Part shown: positions 1 through 7,128 of the stretch, piece by piece
Layout: every line of letters begins with the position of its first letter
How positions within the stretch are numbered: position 1 is the first letter of the stretch
Assembly (NCBI GenBank): GCA_027858595.1
Contig: JAQICK010000055.1
Location: forward strand, 1-10,667
Length of the DNA stretch: 10,667 bases
Source of the DNA: Melioribacteraceae bacterium
Lineage (GTDB): Bacteria; Bacteroidota; Ignavibacteria; Ignavibacteriales; Melioribacteraceae
Direction of reading: 5' to 3'
Made by a program: the position numbers and the translations under genes
Notes under the pieces: generated by a model
The model's input: only the letters and a program-made list of their open reading frames with translations
What the model was told of the DNA's origin: nothing
Database searches by the model: none

Positions 1-1
1 A

Positions 2-61
2 ACATTTGCCGCTAATGCACGAATAAAAAAGCAATTGAAAGGAAAAATTTATGAAAAGTGA
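2..61 (+). CDS. possible 3' end of an upstream gene (partial)
   Basis: Frame 2 is open from the window edge and ends with TGA at 59-61, giving a basic, protein-like tail (TFAANARIKKQLKGKIYEK). If real, it overlaps the start of the transporter gene by 11 nt, which would suggest translational coupling with an upstream operon member. The other two forward frames stop at 13-15 and 24-26, so either could also hold the true end, or there may be no gene here at all. The tail is too short to identify a family. Confidence 0.3.
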   Translation, partial: TFAANARIKKQLKGKIYEK

Positions 62-1334
62 AATGATACAAGAAAAACCAAAACCATCATCATTTTATAG
101 ATGGTCTGTGCTTATACTAGTTAGTTTAGCTATGTTCGGCAATTATTATATATACGATAGTATAGCACCAATTGCTGATATGTTAAAGTCATCACTCGGG
201 TTTTCAGATATAGATATTGGCTCTTTATATTCTATTTATAGTTTTGCAGCAGTATTTATTTTAGTAGTTAGTGGGCCCATTATTGATAGGATTGGTGTTA
301 AAACTTCAATACTAATTTTTGGAACTATTAGCTCAATTGCTGCACTTGTTACCGCACTTAGTTCTGACTTATATGTAATGCTTGCTGGAAGATTATTGCT
401 AGGCATTGGTGCAGAGCCGTTGATAGTTGCAATTACAACTGCTTTAGCAAAATGGTTTAAAGGTAAAGAACTTGGCTTCGCTTTTGGAATAAACTTAACT
501 ATTGCACGACTTGGTTCTTTTGCTGCCGATTGGTCGCCAACGTGGGGAAGTGGTTTCTATGACAATTGGAGTGATCCTCTTTATATAGCTTTTTATATTG
601 GGCTAACATGTGTAATGGGTGGAGTAACTTATTGGTTCATGGAAAGCTATGCTGAAAAGAACTACGAACTAGGAGATGCAGGAGAAACCGATAAGTTTGT
701 TTGGTCGGATCTTATCAAGTTTGATAAATCATTTTGGTACATAGTTATTCTGTGTGTTACATTTTACTCAGCGGTATTTCCTTTTAGAACTTTTGCAATT
801 AAATTTTATATGGAAGCACATGGTGCAAGCAGGGAATTTGCTGGTCAGCTAAATAGTGCTTTAATATTTGCATCTATGATTGCTACTCCTTTGTTTGGTT
901 TATTAGCCGATAAAATTGGAAAGCGTGCATCAATGATGATGATAGGCTCAATACTAATTCTTCCAGTATATTTACTTATGGTTTATTCTGGTGTTTCATT
1001 GTATTTTCCGATTATTATGTTAGGAATTGCATTTTCTCTAATTCCAGCTATAATGTGGCCATCAGTTGCTTATCTTGTTAAACAAAACAGATTAGGGACT
1101 GCCTATTCTATCATGATGCTAATACAACAGTTAGGCGTATTTGCATTTAACTATTTATTAGGTTGGTCGAATGATATTTCTTCAGCTTCTGCAGAGAATC
1201 CTGAAGGATATGTAATGGGAATGTGGATTCTTTCAATTTTAGGAATTATAGGTTTCGTATTTGCTTATTTACTTCGTAAGGAAGAACTTGGTCCAAATGG
1301 TCACGGTCTAGAAAAAGGAATGGCAAGTGACTGA
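51..1334 (+). CDS. MFS transporter, MFSD1-like (predicted small-peptide carrier)
   Basis: A 427-residue inner-membrane protein with about 12 hydrophobic segments in two six-helix halves, joined by a polar loop near 200-225. Major facilitator 'motif A' loops are visible after TM2 (GPIIDRIGVK, about 75-84) and in the second half (GLLADKIGKR, about 283-292). The TM4-TM5 stretch, with GAEP at 120-123, KWFKGKEL at 134-141 and ARLGS at 152-156, resembles the eukaryotic lysosomal dipeptide carrier MFSD1. Glu122 and Arg153 are 31 residues apart, as I recall for the substrate-binding E150 and R181 of human MFSD1. The ATG follows AAAGGA with 7 nt spacing. The stop overlaps the next gene by 8 nt. The MFS assignment is secure, whereas the dipeptide substrate is inferred; other MFS subfamilies, such as nitrate or organic-acid carriers, are the alternative. 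Confidence 0.9.
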   Translation: MKSEMIQEKPKPSSFYRWSVLILVSLAMFGNYYIYDSIAPIADMLKSSLGFSDIDIGSLYSIYSFAAVFILVVSGPIIDRIGVKTSILIFGTISSIAALVTALSSDLYVMLAGRLLLGIGAEPLIVAITTALAKWFKGKELGFAFGINLTIARLGSFAADWSPTWGSGFYDNWSDPLYIAFYIGLTCVMGGVTYWFMESYAEKNYELGDAGETDKFVWSDLIKFDKSFWYIVILCVTFYSAVFPFRTFAIKFYMEAHGASREFAGQLNSALIFASMIATPLFGLLADKIGKRASMMMIGSILILPVYLLMVYSGVSLYFPIIMLGIAFSLIPAIMWPSVAYLVKQNRLGTAYSIMMLIQQLGVFAFNYLLGWSNDISSASAENPEGYVMGMWILSILGIIGFVFAYLLRKEELGPNGHGLEKGMASD

Positions 1335-1671
1335 TGAAGAATATCTAAAACTAATTCCGAAAAGAATGTGTGAAGATGAAATAAATGATGGTATTGTTAC
1401 AGTTCTTTATATTAAGAAGCCATCATTTATTGAAAAAATATTTTTTAGAAATTTAATTAATAAACCTCATAAAATTGATTTGGATGAAATTGGTTCATTT
1501 ATTTGGGGGGAGATTAATGCATCTAAAAGTATTGACGAAATTGTTAGTTTAGCAAAAGAGCATTTTGGAGAAAAAATTGAACCGTCAGAAAACAGAGTTG
1601 TTCAATTTATGAAACAAATGCATTCTGCAAAACTGATTATGTTATTTGAAAAGCAAGTAAATGATAAATGA
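1327..1671 (+). CDS. PqqD-like small protein (RRE-fold peptide-binding family)
   Basis: A 114-residue soluble protein. Residues about 49-106 fit the PqqD family: a DLDEIGSFIWGEI segment (51-63), then SIDEIVSLAKEHFGE (68-82) and a C-terminal helix ending in a short hydrophobic strand (AKLIML, 101-106). PqqD proteins and related RiPP recognition elements have a winged-helix fold that binds leader peptides and presents them to modifying enzymes. The N-terminal ~45 residues, with hydrophobic 'IEKIFFRNLI' at 35-44, are specific to this protein. The start is GTG at 1327, inside the 3' end of the transporter gene (8-nt overlap, GTGACTGA), which implies translational coupling. An in-frame ATG occurs at codon 14 but would leave the overlap unused. 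No radical-SAM enzyme or precursor peptide is in the window, so its partner is unknown and the transporter is the obvious candidate. Confidence 0.8.
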   Translation: MTDEEYLKLIPKRMCEDEINDGIVTVLYIKKPSFIEKIFFRNLINKPHKIDLDEIGSFIWGEINASKSIDEIVSLAKEHFGEKIEPSENRVVQFMKQMHSAKLIMLFEKQVNDK

Positions 1672-1705
1672 TTTAATTATATTTAAGAAAAAGTAATAAA
1701 TTAAA

Positions 1706-2464
1706 ATGAAACAATCTTTAATTAAATATTTTTTGGTGGTACTTACACTAATCTCATTTTCGCAAGTTAGTTCTCAAACTTGCGGATTTGGTTGCCTTGG
1801 TTTATCTGGTGTTTATGGTGGCTATTCTCTTCAACAGTATAAGGCTGATGGATTAAATAATTATTTGAATATAATATCAAACTCTACACATGGATCTCAA
1901 TTTGATTTTAATGAAGGTCGAGGGTTTAAGGTTGGCATTAATTTGGTAAGAGCCGATTATCCAAATTTCTTTTTTACTTTTAAAGGTTATTATCAATTCC
2001 TATATGAGACTCAAATAGTAGGAAATGAATTAGATCTAGTGGATAGTTTTCCTCCTACTTATGAAGCAAAATTAGAAATGAACAACTGGGGTATTGGCTT
2101 AGATCTTGGAATCCCACTTTTAGGTTTTATCGATTGGAAAATAGTTGAAGGTGAATTAAAATTCTTTTCTCCAAAATTAGAAATTAGAGTAGTCAATCCT
2201 CTTTGGAATTCAGATAATCTTGAAAACACATATACTCCTGATAAAGTAAAAATGGGCTTCTCTGTAGGCTCTGGGTTAATATTCAATATCATTGAAGATT
2301 ATGTTAGTCTTGAAGCAACTGGTATGTACACATTTGTAGAAATTGACTATTTAACAAACGACCTTGATGGCTCAAAAATTCCAACTGAGGATAGTGGTTC
2401 AAAATTTATTTCCCGAGGTGGTTTGCAAGCTTTTATACAACTTAATGTTGGAATACCATTTTAG
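1706..2464 (+). CDS. exported protein, probable small outer-membrane beta-barrel
   Basis: A 252-residue protein with a clear N-terminal signal peptide: Lys at 2 and 7, a hydrophobic core at about 8-19, and probable cleavage near SSQ (22-24). The mature part alternates polar and aromatic/hydrophobic residues, has many glycines, and ends in a short strand with a terminal Phe (LNVGIPF). This is typical of outer-membrane barrels. Cys26 and Cys30 lie just after the predicted cleavage site, but the preceding SQT does not fit a lipobox. I recognise no specific family. The gene lies 34 nt after the PqqD-like gene with no hairpin between, so it is probably cotranscribed. It may form a pore or surface protein serving the transporter. 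The ribosome binding site is weak, as is common in Bacteroidota. Confidence 0.75.
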   Translation: MKQSLIKYFLVVLTLISFSQVSSQTCGFGCLGLSGVYGGYSLQQYKADGLNNYLNIISNSTHGSQFDFNEGRGFKVGINLVRADYPNFFFTFKGYYQFLYETQIVGNELDLVDSFPPTYEAKLEMNNWGIGLDLGIPLLGFIDWKIVEGELKFFSPKLEIRVVNPLWNSDNLENTYTPDKVKMGFSVGSGLIFNIIEDYVSLEATGMYTFVEIDYLTNDLDGSKIPTEDSGSKFISRGGLQAFIQLNVGIPF

Positions 2465-2573
2465 ACATAAAAAAGTGAAAAATTTCAATACCAAAAACAA
2501 ATCTAAGATTCAAGCTAACCATAGAAGTTGAAATTCATAAATTGTTAAAATCTTAATAGAAAATAGGAAAAAA

Positions 2574-3536
2574 ATGAAATTAACAAAACTAGACAAAGCG
2601 TGCAGAATTGCAATTACAGATTGTATGGCAACAAAGAAAAAAGAGAAAGTACTTGTTGTTACTGATGAATTAACAAACGAGATTGGAAGAGCATTATACC
2701 TTAATGCTTTAGATCTTGGTCACGAAGCACTTTATGTTGAAATAAAATCGTGGGAAACTCACGGACAAGAGCCTCCAAAATATGTTTCAGAATTAATGAA
2801 ACAGTTTGATGTTGTGTTACTTCCAACCAAAAAATCTTTAACTCACACTGCTGCCCGTAGAGCCGCTTCAGAATTAGGGACACGCGTTGCTACTTTTCCT
2901 GGAATAACAACTGATGTAATGATACGTGGTTTAAGTGCCGATTACAAAAAAATTGCAACTTTAACAGTGAGAATGAAAAAAATATTTGATAAAACTGATA
3001 AAGTAAGAATAACAGCACCAAATGGAACAGATATTTCACTTAGAATTTGTGGAAGAAAATCAATTGCAAGTAAAGGGCTATTTCATAAAAAGGGAGAAGG
3101 TGGCAACCTTCCAACTGGCGAAACATTTGCTGCTCCTATTGAAGGAAGTGCGAATGGTATTTTTGTAGTTGACGGCTCAATGTCAGGCATTGGGGTTATT
3201 GGAAAGCAACATATAAAAATTACTGTTGAAAAAGGATTAGCTACAACAATTACTGGAGGAGCAAAAGCTAAGAAATTGATAAAAATGCTTGATGCGGTTG
3301 GCAAGAAAGCACGTAATATTGCTGAACTAGGAATTGGAGCAAATGATAAAGCAAAATTAAATGGTAATTTACTTGAAGATGAAAAAGTGCTCGGAACAGT
3401 CCATTTAGCTTTGGGTAATAACATCACAATGGGCGGTAATGTGAATGTTCCTATACATCTTGATGGAGTTATTACAAAGCCAACGGTTTACTTTGATGGT
3501 AAAATTGTAATGAAAAATGGTAAATTATTGATGTAG
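2574..3536 (+). CDS. M29-type (AmpS/AmpT-like) aminopeptidase, short form
   Basis: A 320-residue cytoplasmic protein resembling the metal-dependent aminopeptidases of family M29 (COG2309, 'leucyl aminopeptidase'). Expected metal-ligand motifs are present in order: NLPTGE (178-183, Glu183), AELGIGAN (250-257, Glu251), an acidic EDE (268-270), GTVHLALG (274-281, His277) and HLD (295-297, His295 and Asp297). Classical M29 enzymes are about 400 residues, so this form is shorter. As I recall, they carry an active-site Tyr a few residues after the HLALG motif, whereas here the segment reads NNITMGGN. It may still be an active peptidase or a diverged hydrolase. AGGA lies 7 nt before the ATG. The 109-nt gap to the barrel gene lacks a convincing terminator or promoter, so it may share the operon and hydrolyse imported peptides (inference). 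Confidence 0.8.
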   Translation: MKLTKLDKACRIAITDCMATKKKEKVLVVTDELTNEIGRALYLNALDLGHEALYVEIKSWETHGQEPPKYVSELMKQFDVVLLPTKKSLTHTAARRAASELGTRVATFPGITTDVMIRGLSADYKKIATLTVRMKKIFDKTDKVRITAPNGTDISLRICGRKSIASKGLFHKKGEGGNLPTGETFAAPIEGSANGIFVVDGSMSGIGVIGKQHIKITVEKGLATTITGGAKAKKLIKMLDAVGKKARNIAELGIGANDKAKLNGNLLEDEKVLGTVHLALGNNITMGGNVNVPIHLDGVITKPTVYFDGKIVMKNGKLLM

Positions 3537-3596
3537 TTATATAAATCAACTTTTATTGTTTCTATGCTGAAATAATAAATCCATATATTATTTTCT

Positions 3597-3634
3597 CTAA
3601 AAACCTTACTGATTTATCTTTTCGAGGTTTTTAG
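3597..3634 (+). terminator. weak candidate terminator after the aminopeptidase gene
   Basis: A perfect 10-bp inverted repeat, CTAAAAACCT (3597-3606) and AGGTTTTTAG (3625-3634), with an 18-nt loop. It lies 60 nt after the aminopeptidase stop codon. The stem is AT-rich with only three G-C pairs, the loop is long, and the T-run lies inside the stem with no clean U-tract after it. Termination here is plausible but much weaker than at the two terminators further on. Confidence 0.35.
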
Positions 3635-3695
3635 CCTTATAGAATAAGCCCAACATATTTATTTTGTATAGAAAGTAACAAAACCCTCTCTTAAT

Positions 3696-3726
3696 TTTGA
3701 TTCCTTTGATGATTTACCTAATTTTG
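3696..3726 (+). promoter_or_regulatory. Bacteroidota-type promoter for the helicase operon
   Basis: TTTG at 3696-3699 is followed after 19 nt by TAATTTTG at 3719-3726. This matches the Bacteroidota consensus of a -33 TTTG and a -7 TAnnTTTG at about the right spacing. Transcription would start near 3731-3733 and leave a leader of about 75 nt before the ATG at 3809. Another TAATTTTG lies at 3692-3699, but its nearest upstream TTTG is 25 nt away, so the second copy is the better -7 box. Confidence 0.5.
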
Positions 3727-3734
3727 CAGATTAA

Positions 3735-3768
3735 ATTTTTCAAAATTATGATTTTTCAAAATTTTGAA
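3735..3768 (+). repeat. 16-bp tandem repeat with a perfect palindrome in the helicase leader
   Basis: Two adjacent 16-bp units, ATTTTTCAAAATTATG (3735-3750) and ATTTTTCAAAATTTTG (3751-3766), differ at one base. The second unit and the next two bases form a perfect 14-bp palindrome, TTCAAAATTTTGAA (3755-3768). It sits just downstream of the predicted transcription start, a position suited to an operator. The very AT-rich composition makes such patterns easier to obtain by chance. Confidence 0.55.
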
Positions 3769-3808
3769 GTTTTTTTCCTAATCTATTTCATTAAAAAAGA
3801 AGATCAAT

Positions 3809-5992
3809 ATGTCTATGAAATCACTAAAAGATTTAAATCAAGCACAACTTGAAGCTACAGAATATAATGAAGGTCCACATTTAATTGTTGCTGGGGCAGG
3901 TTCTGGAAAAACAAAAGTTCTAACGCATAAAATAGCTTATTTAATTGAAGATGGCTTTAATCCTGAGAATATTTTATCATTAACGTTTACAAATAAAGCT
4001 GCAAATGAGATGAAAGAGCGTATTACTGCAATGATTGGAGTAACAAAAGCAAAAAAACTTTGGATGGGAACGTTTCACTCAATTTTAGCTCGTATTTTAA
4101 GAACAGAAGCTGAGAGTTTAAATTACAAAAAGAATTTTTCTATTTATGATAGAGAAGACTCAGTCTCTCTTGTTGGAAATGTTTTAACTGCACTTAATAT
4201 TTCCATTGATGATAAATCTTCTTCTGCTATACAGCATCAAATTAGTTCACTAAAAAACAAAATGATTCTTCCTGAAGAGTTTGCAAAATTTCATGCTGAA
4301 ACTCCTTCCGAAAAGAAATTAGCTCAAGTTTACACTGAATATAATGACAGACTTTTCGAAAACAATTCAATGGATTTTGATGATTTACTTTTGAAGCCAA
4401 TTCAATTGTTTAATAATCATCAAAGAATTTTAGCTAAGTATAAAAAAGAATTTAAGTATGTACTTGTGGATGAATTTCAAGATACTAATAAAGCTCAATA
4501 TGAAATTATTAAATTATTTGTAACAGGAAGAACTAAGCTTTGCGTTGTTGGTGATGATGCTCAATCTATATACGGTTGGAGAGGGGCAGAACTCGAAAAT
4601 ATGCTAAACTTTGAAAAGGATTTTCCTAAAGTAAAAGTTTTTAGACTTGAACAAAACTATCGTTCTACAAAAAGAATATTAAAAGCTGCTGGATCTGTTA
4701 TAAAAAACAATCCAGGACAAATTGAAAAAACTCTTTGGACTGAAAACGAAGACGGTGAAATGCTTTCAGTACTTAGATGTACTGACGAAAAAGACGAAGC
4801 TTTCCAAATTTCAAAACAGATAAAAAAAGAGATAACTTCTAAAAAGATTTCATTGAAAGATATTACTATACTTTACAGAATCAATTCTCAATCCAGAGCC
4901 TTAGAAGAAGCACTACGCCGTGAAAAACTTCCATACAAAATTATTGGTGGTGTAGAGTTTTACAGAAGAAAAGAAGTAAAAGATATTGTTGCTTACCTTA
5001 GAGTTTTAGCAAACCAAAATGACGAAGAGAGTTTACTTAGAATTATGAACTTTCCTCAACGTGGTATTGGTAACACTTCAATTAGTAAAATGATTGCATT
5101 TGCACGTAAATTTGATTTATCGTTTTATTCTACAATGGCTCGAATCTTTGAAGTGATTGAGGTGAAAGAAAGAATTCAAAAAAATGTAAAGCAATTTAAA
5201 ATTTTGCTAGATAAATATATTGACTTGCAATCTAAACTTTCACTCACAGAACTTACTTCGGCTTTAATTGATGATTTAGGTGTTCTCAAAATGTATAAAG
5301 AAGAGAACACTGTTGAATCACGCCAACGATATGATAATGTTCAAGAATTAATTAATAGCATTGCTGATTTTTCTAAACAGAATAAGGGTGCAACAATTGA
5401 TGATTTTTTATCGGATGTATCTTTATTTTCTGGAATTGATTCGTATGAAAATGATGATAATTTTATTACTTTGATGACAATTCATAGTTCTAAAGGATTA
5501 GAATTTCCTGTCGTTTTTATCACTGGTTGTGAAGAAGATATTTTCCCACTTAACAAAAAGTTTGATTCAGATTCTCAAGTGGAAGAGGAACGAAGACTTT
5601 TCTATGTTGCAGTAACTCGTGCTGAACGAAAAGTTATTCTTTCATACGCACGCTCTCGTTACAGATTTGGAGAAGTTGCATATCAAGACGTTTCAAGATT
5701 TATTGGTGAAATAGACCCAGAAACTATTAAAGAACTTAACAATGGTGTTAGAAAATCATCTTCAAGAAGAAGAAGAGCTTACTATGATGAATTATATCAA
5801 GAGGATTTTGATGAGTTCGATCAAGAAAGACGCTCACTAAGAGTTGGCAGCAGAGTGAGTCACGAAAAATTTGGCGAAGGAAAAATACTTGCTATAAATG
5901 GTGTCGGAGACAGTCAAAAAATAAGCATTGCGTTTGAGGAGTTTGGCACAAAACATCTTCTTACGAAATTTGCGAAGTTAACTTTAATCTAA
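3809..5992 (+). CDS. pcrA: PcrA/UvrD-type superfamily 1 DNA helicase
   Basis: A 727-residue ATP-dependent 3'-5' DNA helicase. All SF1 motifs are intact: Walker A AGAGSGKT (28-35), motif Ia LTFTNKAANEM (58-68), Walker B DEFQDTN (221-227), motif III GDDAQSIYGWRGA (248-260), QNYRST (282-287), motif V with TIHSSKGLEF (557-566) and motif VI with EEERRLFYVAVTRA (592-605). After an Arg/Asp/Glu-rich linker (about 649-676), residues 678-727 (VGSRVSHEKFGEGKI and following) match the C-terminal Tudor-like domain that binds RNA polymerase in PcrA/UvrD. This favours PcrA/UvrD over Rep. The family removes UvrABC-incised oligonucleotides and clears stalled polymerase and recombination filaments. Two in-frame ATGs (3809 and 3815) are possible starts; the ribosome site is weak (AAGAAGA). 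The phosphofructokinase gene follows after 23 nt, probably in the same transcript. Confidence 0.95.
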   Translation: MSMKSLKDLNQAQLEATEYNEGPHLIVAGAGSGKTKVLTHKIAYLIEDGFNPENILSLTFTNKAANEMKERITAMIGVTKAKKLWMGTFHSILARILRTEAESLNYKKNFSIYDREDSVSLVGNVLTALNISIDDKSSSAIQHQISSLKNKMILPEEFAKFHAETPSEKKLAQVYTEYNDRLFENNSMDFDDLLLKPIQLFNNHQRILAKYKKEFKYVLVDEFQDTNKAQYEIIKLFVTGRTKLCVVGDDAQSIYGWRGAELENMLNFEKDFPKVKVFRLEQNYRSTKRILKAAGSVIKNNPGQIEKTLWTENEDGEMLSVLRCTDEKDEAFQISKQIKKEITSKKISLKDITILYRINSQSRALEEALRREKLPYKIIGGVEFYRRKEVKDIVAYLRVLANQNDEESLLRIMNFPQRGIGNTSISKMIAFARKFDLSFYSTMARIFEVIEVKERIQKNVKQFKILLDKYIDLQSKLSLTELTSALIDDLGVLKMYKEENTVESRQRYDNVQELINSIADFSKQNKGATIDDFLSDVSLFSGIDSYENDDNFITLMTIHSSKGLEFPVVFITGCEEDIFPLNKKFDSDSQVEEERRLFYVAVTRAERKVILSYARSRYRFGEVAYQDVSRFIGEIDPETIKELNNGVRKSSSRRRRAYYDELYQEDFDEFDQERRSLRVGSRVSHEKFGEGKILAINGVGDSQKISIAFEEFGTKHLLTKFAKLTLI

Positions 5993-6015
5993 TTATTACA
6001 GAAAGGAATTTAAAG

Positions 6016-7065
6016 ATGAAAATAGGTGTATTAACTGGTGGCGGAGATTGTCCCGGACTAAATGCTGTAATTAGAGGTGCAGTTCGTAAATCGTTATTAT
6101 TAGGTTACGAAGTAGTTGGAATTAAAAACGGTTGGAGAGGATTACTAAATAAAAATTATTATACTCTTGATCACGAAGCAATTTCAGGAATTCTTCATCG
6201 TGGTGGAACAATACTTGGCTCTTCAAGAACAAATCTATACGAAGAAGGAAAAAACTATTATCAACAAGCAATAGACAATTACAAAGAGATGGGTCTTGAC
6301 GCACTTATTGCAATTGGTGGTGAAGATACTCTTGGTGTTGCAGCAAAACTTTACAAAGATGGAGTTAACGTTATTGGTGTTCCTAAAACAATTGATAACG
6401 ATTTAAGTGGAACTGATTATACTTTTGGATTTGATACAGCTATTAATATTGCTACAGATGCAATTGATAGACTACACACAACAGCAGAATCGCACGATAG
6501 AGTTCTTGTTGTTGAAGTGATGGGAAGACATGCTGGCTGGATAGCATTACACTCTGGACTTGCTGGAGGTGCCGACATTACTCTAATTCCTGAAAAACCA
6601 TTTAGAATTAAAGATGTCTGCGATGTTATTAGAACGCGTCATGCAAGAGGTAAGCTATTTAGTATAGTTGTTGTTTCTGAAGGTGCAAAAATAAATACTG
6701 ATGACGTACATGATAAAGATGGTTCTTTTGTTCTTCAAAATTTGAAAAAAGATTCTTTCGGGCATGTTGCTCTTGGTGGTATTGCTAATATCGTTGCTGA
6801 TGAAATTGAAAAAGAAACTGGATACGAAACAAGGGCAGTTGTTCTTGGTCATATTCAACGTGGTGGAACTCCTTCTGCATTCGATAGAGTACTTGGTAGT
6901 AGATTTGGAATTAAAGCTGCTGAGTTAGTTGAAGCAAAAGATTTTGGAAAAATGACTGCATTACGCGGTGCTAAAATTGTTGCGGTTTCTCTTGAAGAAG
7001 CAGTTGGAACTCTAAAAACGGTTGATGACGAAACTTATAATGAAGCTCAAACTCTATTTGGATAG
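6016..7065 (+). CDS. pfp: 6-phosphofructokinase, group III, predicted pyrophosphate-dependent
   Basis: A 349-residue cytoplasmic glycolytic enzyme that phosphorylates fructose 6-phosphate at C1. Family motifs are GGGDCPGLNAVIRG (8-21), GGTILGSSR (63-71), GGEDTLG (101-107), PKTIDNDL (123-130, catalytic base Asp127), MGRHAGW (169-175) and GHIQRGGTPSAFDR near 278-291. In numbering that coincides with E. coli PfkA, position 104 is Asp and 124 is Lys. ATP-dependent enzymes have Gly104, and Asp104 with Lys124 marks pyrophosphate-dependent members, so the predicted reaction uses PPi and is reversible. The length and the HAGW motif fit the 'mixed-substrate' group III. AAGGA precedes the ATG. The gene lies 23 nt after pcrA and ends in a strong terminator. 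Identity as PFK is secure; the PPi preference is a motif-based prediction. Confidence 0.93.
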   Translation: MKIGVLTGGGDCPGLNAVIRGAVRKSLLLGYEVVGIKNGWRGLLNKNYYTLDHEAISGILHRGGTILGSSRTNLYEEGKNYYQQAIDNYKEMGLDALIAIGGEDTLGVAAKLYKDGVNVIGVPKTIDNDLSGTDYTFGFDTAINIATDAIDRLHTTAESHDRVLVVEVMGRHAGWIALHSGLAGGADITLIPEKPFRIKDVCDVIRTRHARGKLFSIVVVSEGAKINTDDVHDKDGSFVLQNLKKDSFGHVALGGIANIVADEIEKETGYETRAVVLGHIQRGGTPSAFDRVLGSRFGIKAAELVEAKDFGKMTALRGAKIVAVSLEEAVGTLKTVDDETYNEAQTLFG

Positions 7066-7093
7066 AGTTACTTGAAGAATATGGTGAATGTCT

Positions 7094-7128
7094 AAAATGC
7101 CTCTCAATTTGAGAGGCATTTTATTTTT
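7094..7128 (+). terminator. strong intrinsic terminator of the pcrA-pfp unit
   Basis: A perfect 12-bp stem, AAAATGCCTCTC (7094-7105) and GAGAGGCATTTT (7111-7122), closes a 5-nt AATTT loop and is followed by ATTTTT. It lies 29 nt after the phosphofructokinase stop codon. The A-run on the left arm could let it work to some extent on the other strand, but no gene is oriented to use that. Confidence 0.92.

Noticed and set aside
1706..1795. Lipoprotein signal in the barrel-like protein because of Cys26
   Set aside because: The residues before the Cys (Ser-Gln-Thr) do not fit the lipobox, so ordinary signal peptidase I cleavage is more likely.
3083..3427. 114-codon open frame on the - strand inside the aminopeptidase gene
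   Set aside because: It lies wholly within a gene with convincing family motifs, and its translation is a low-complexity Pro/Ser/Phe mix with no recognisable domain.
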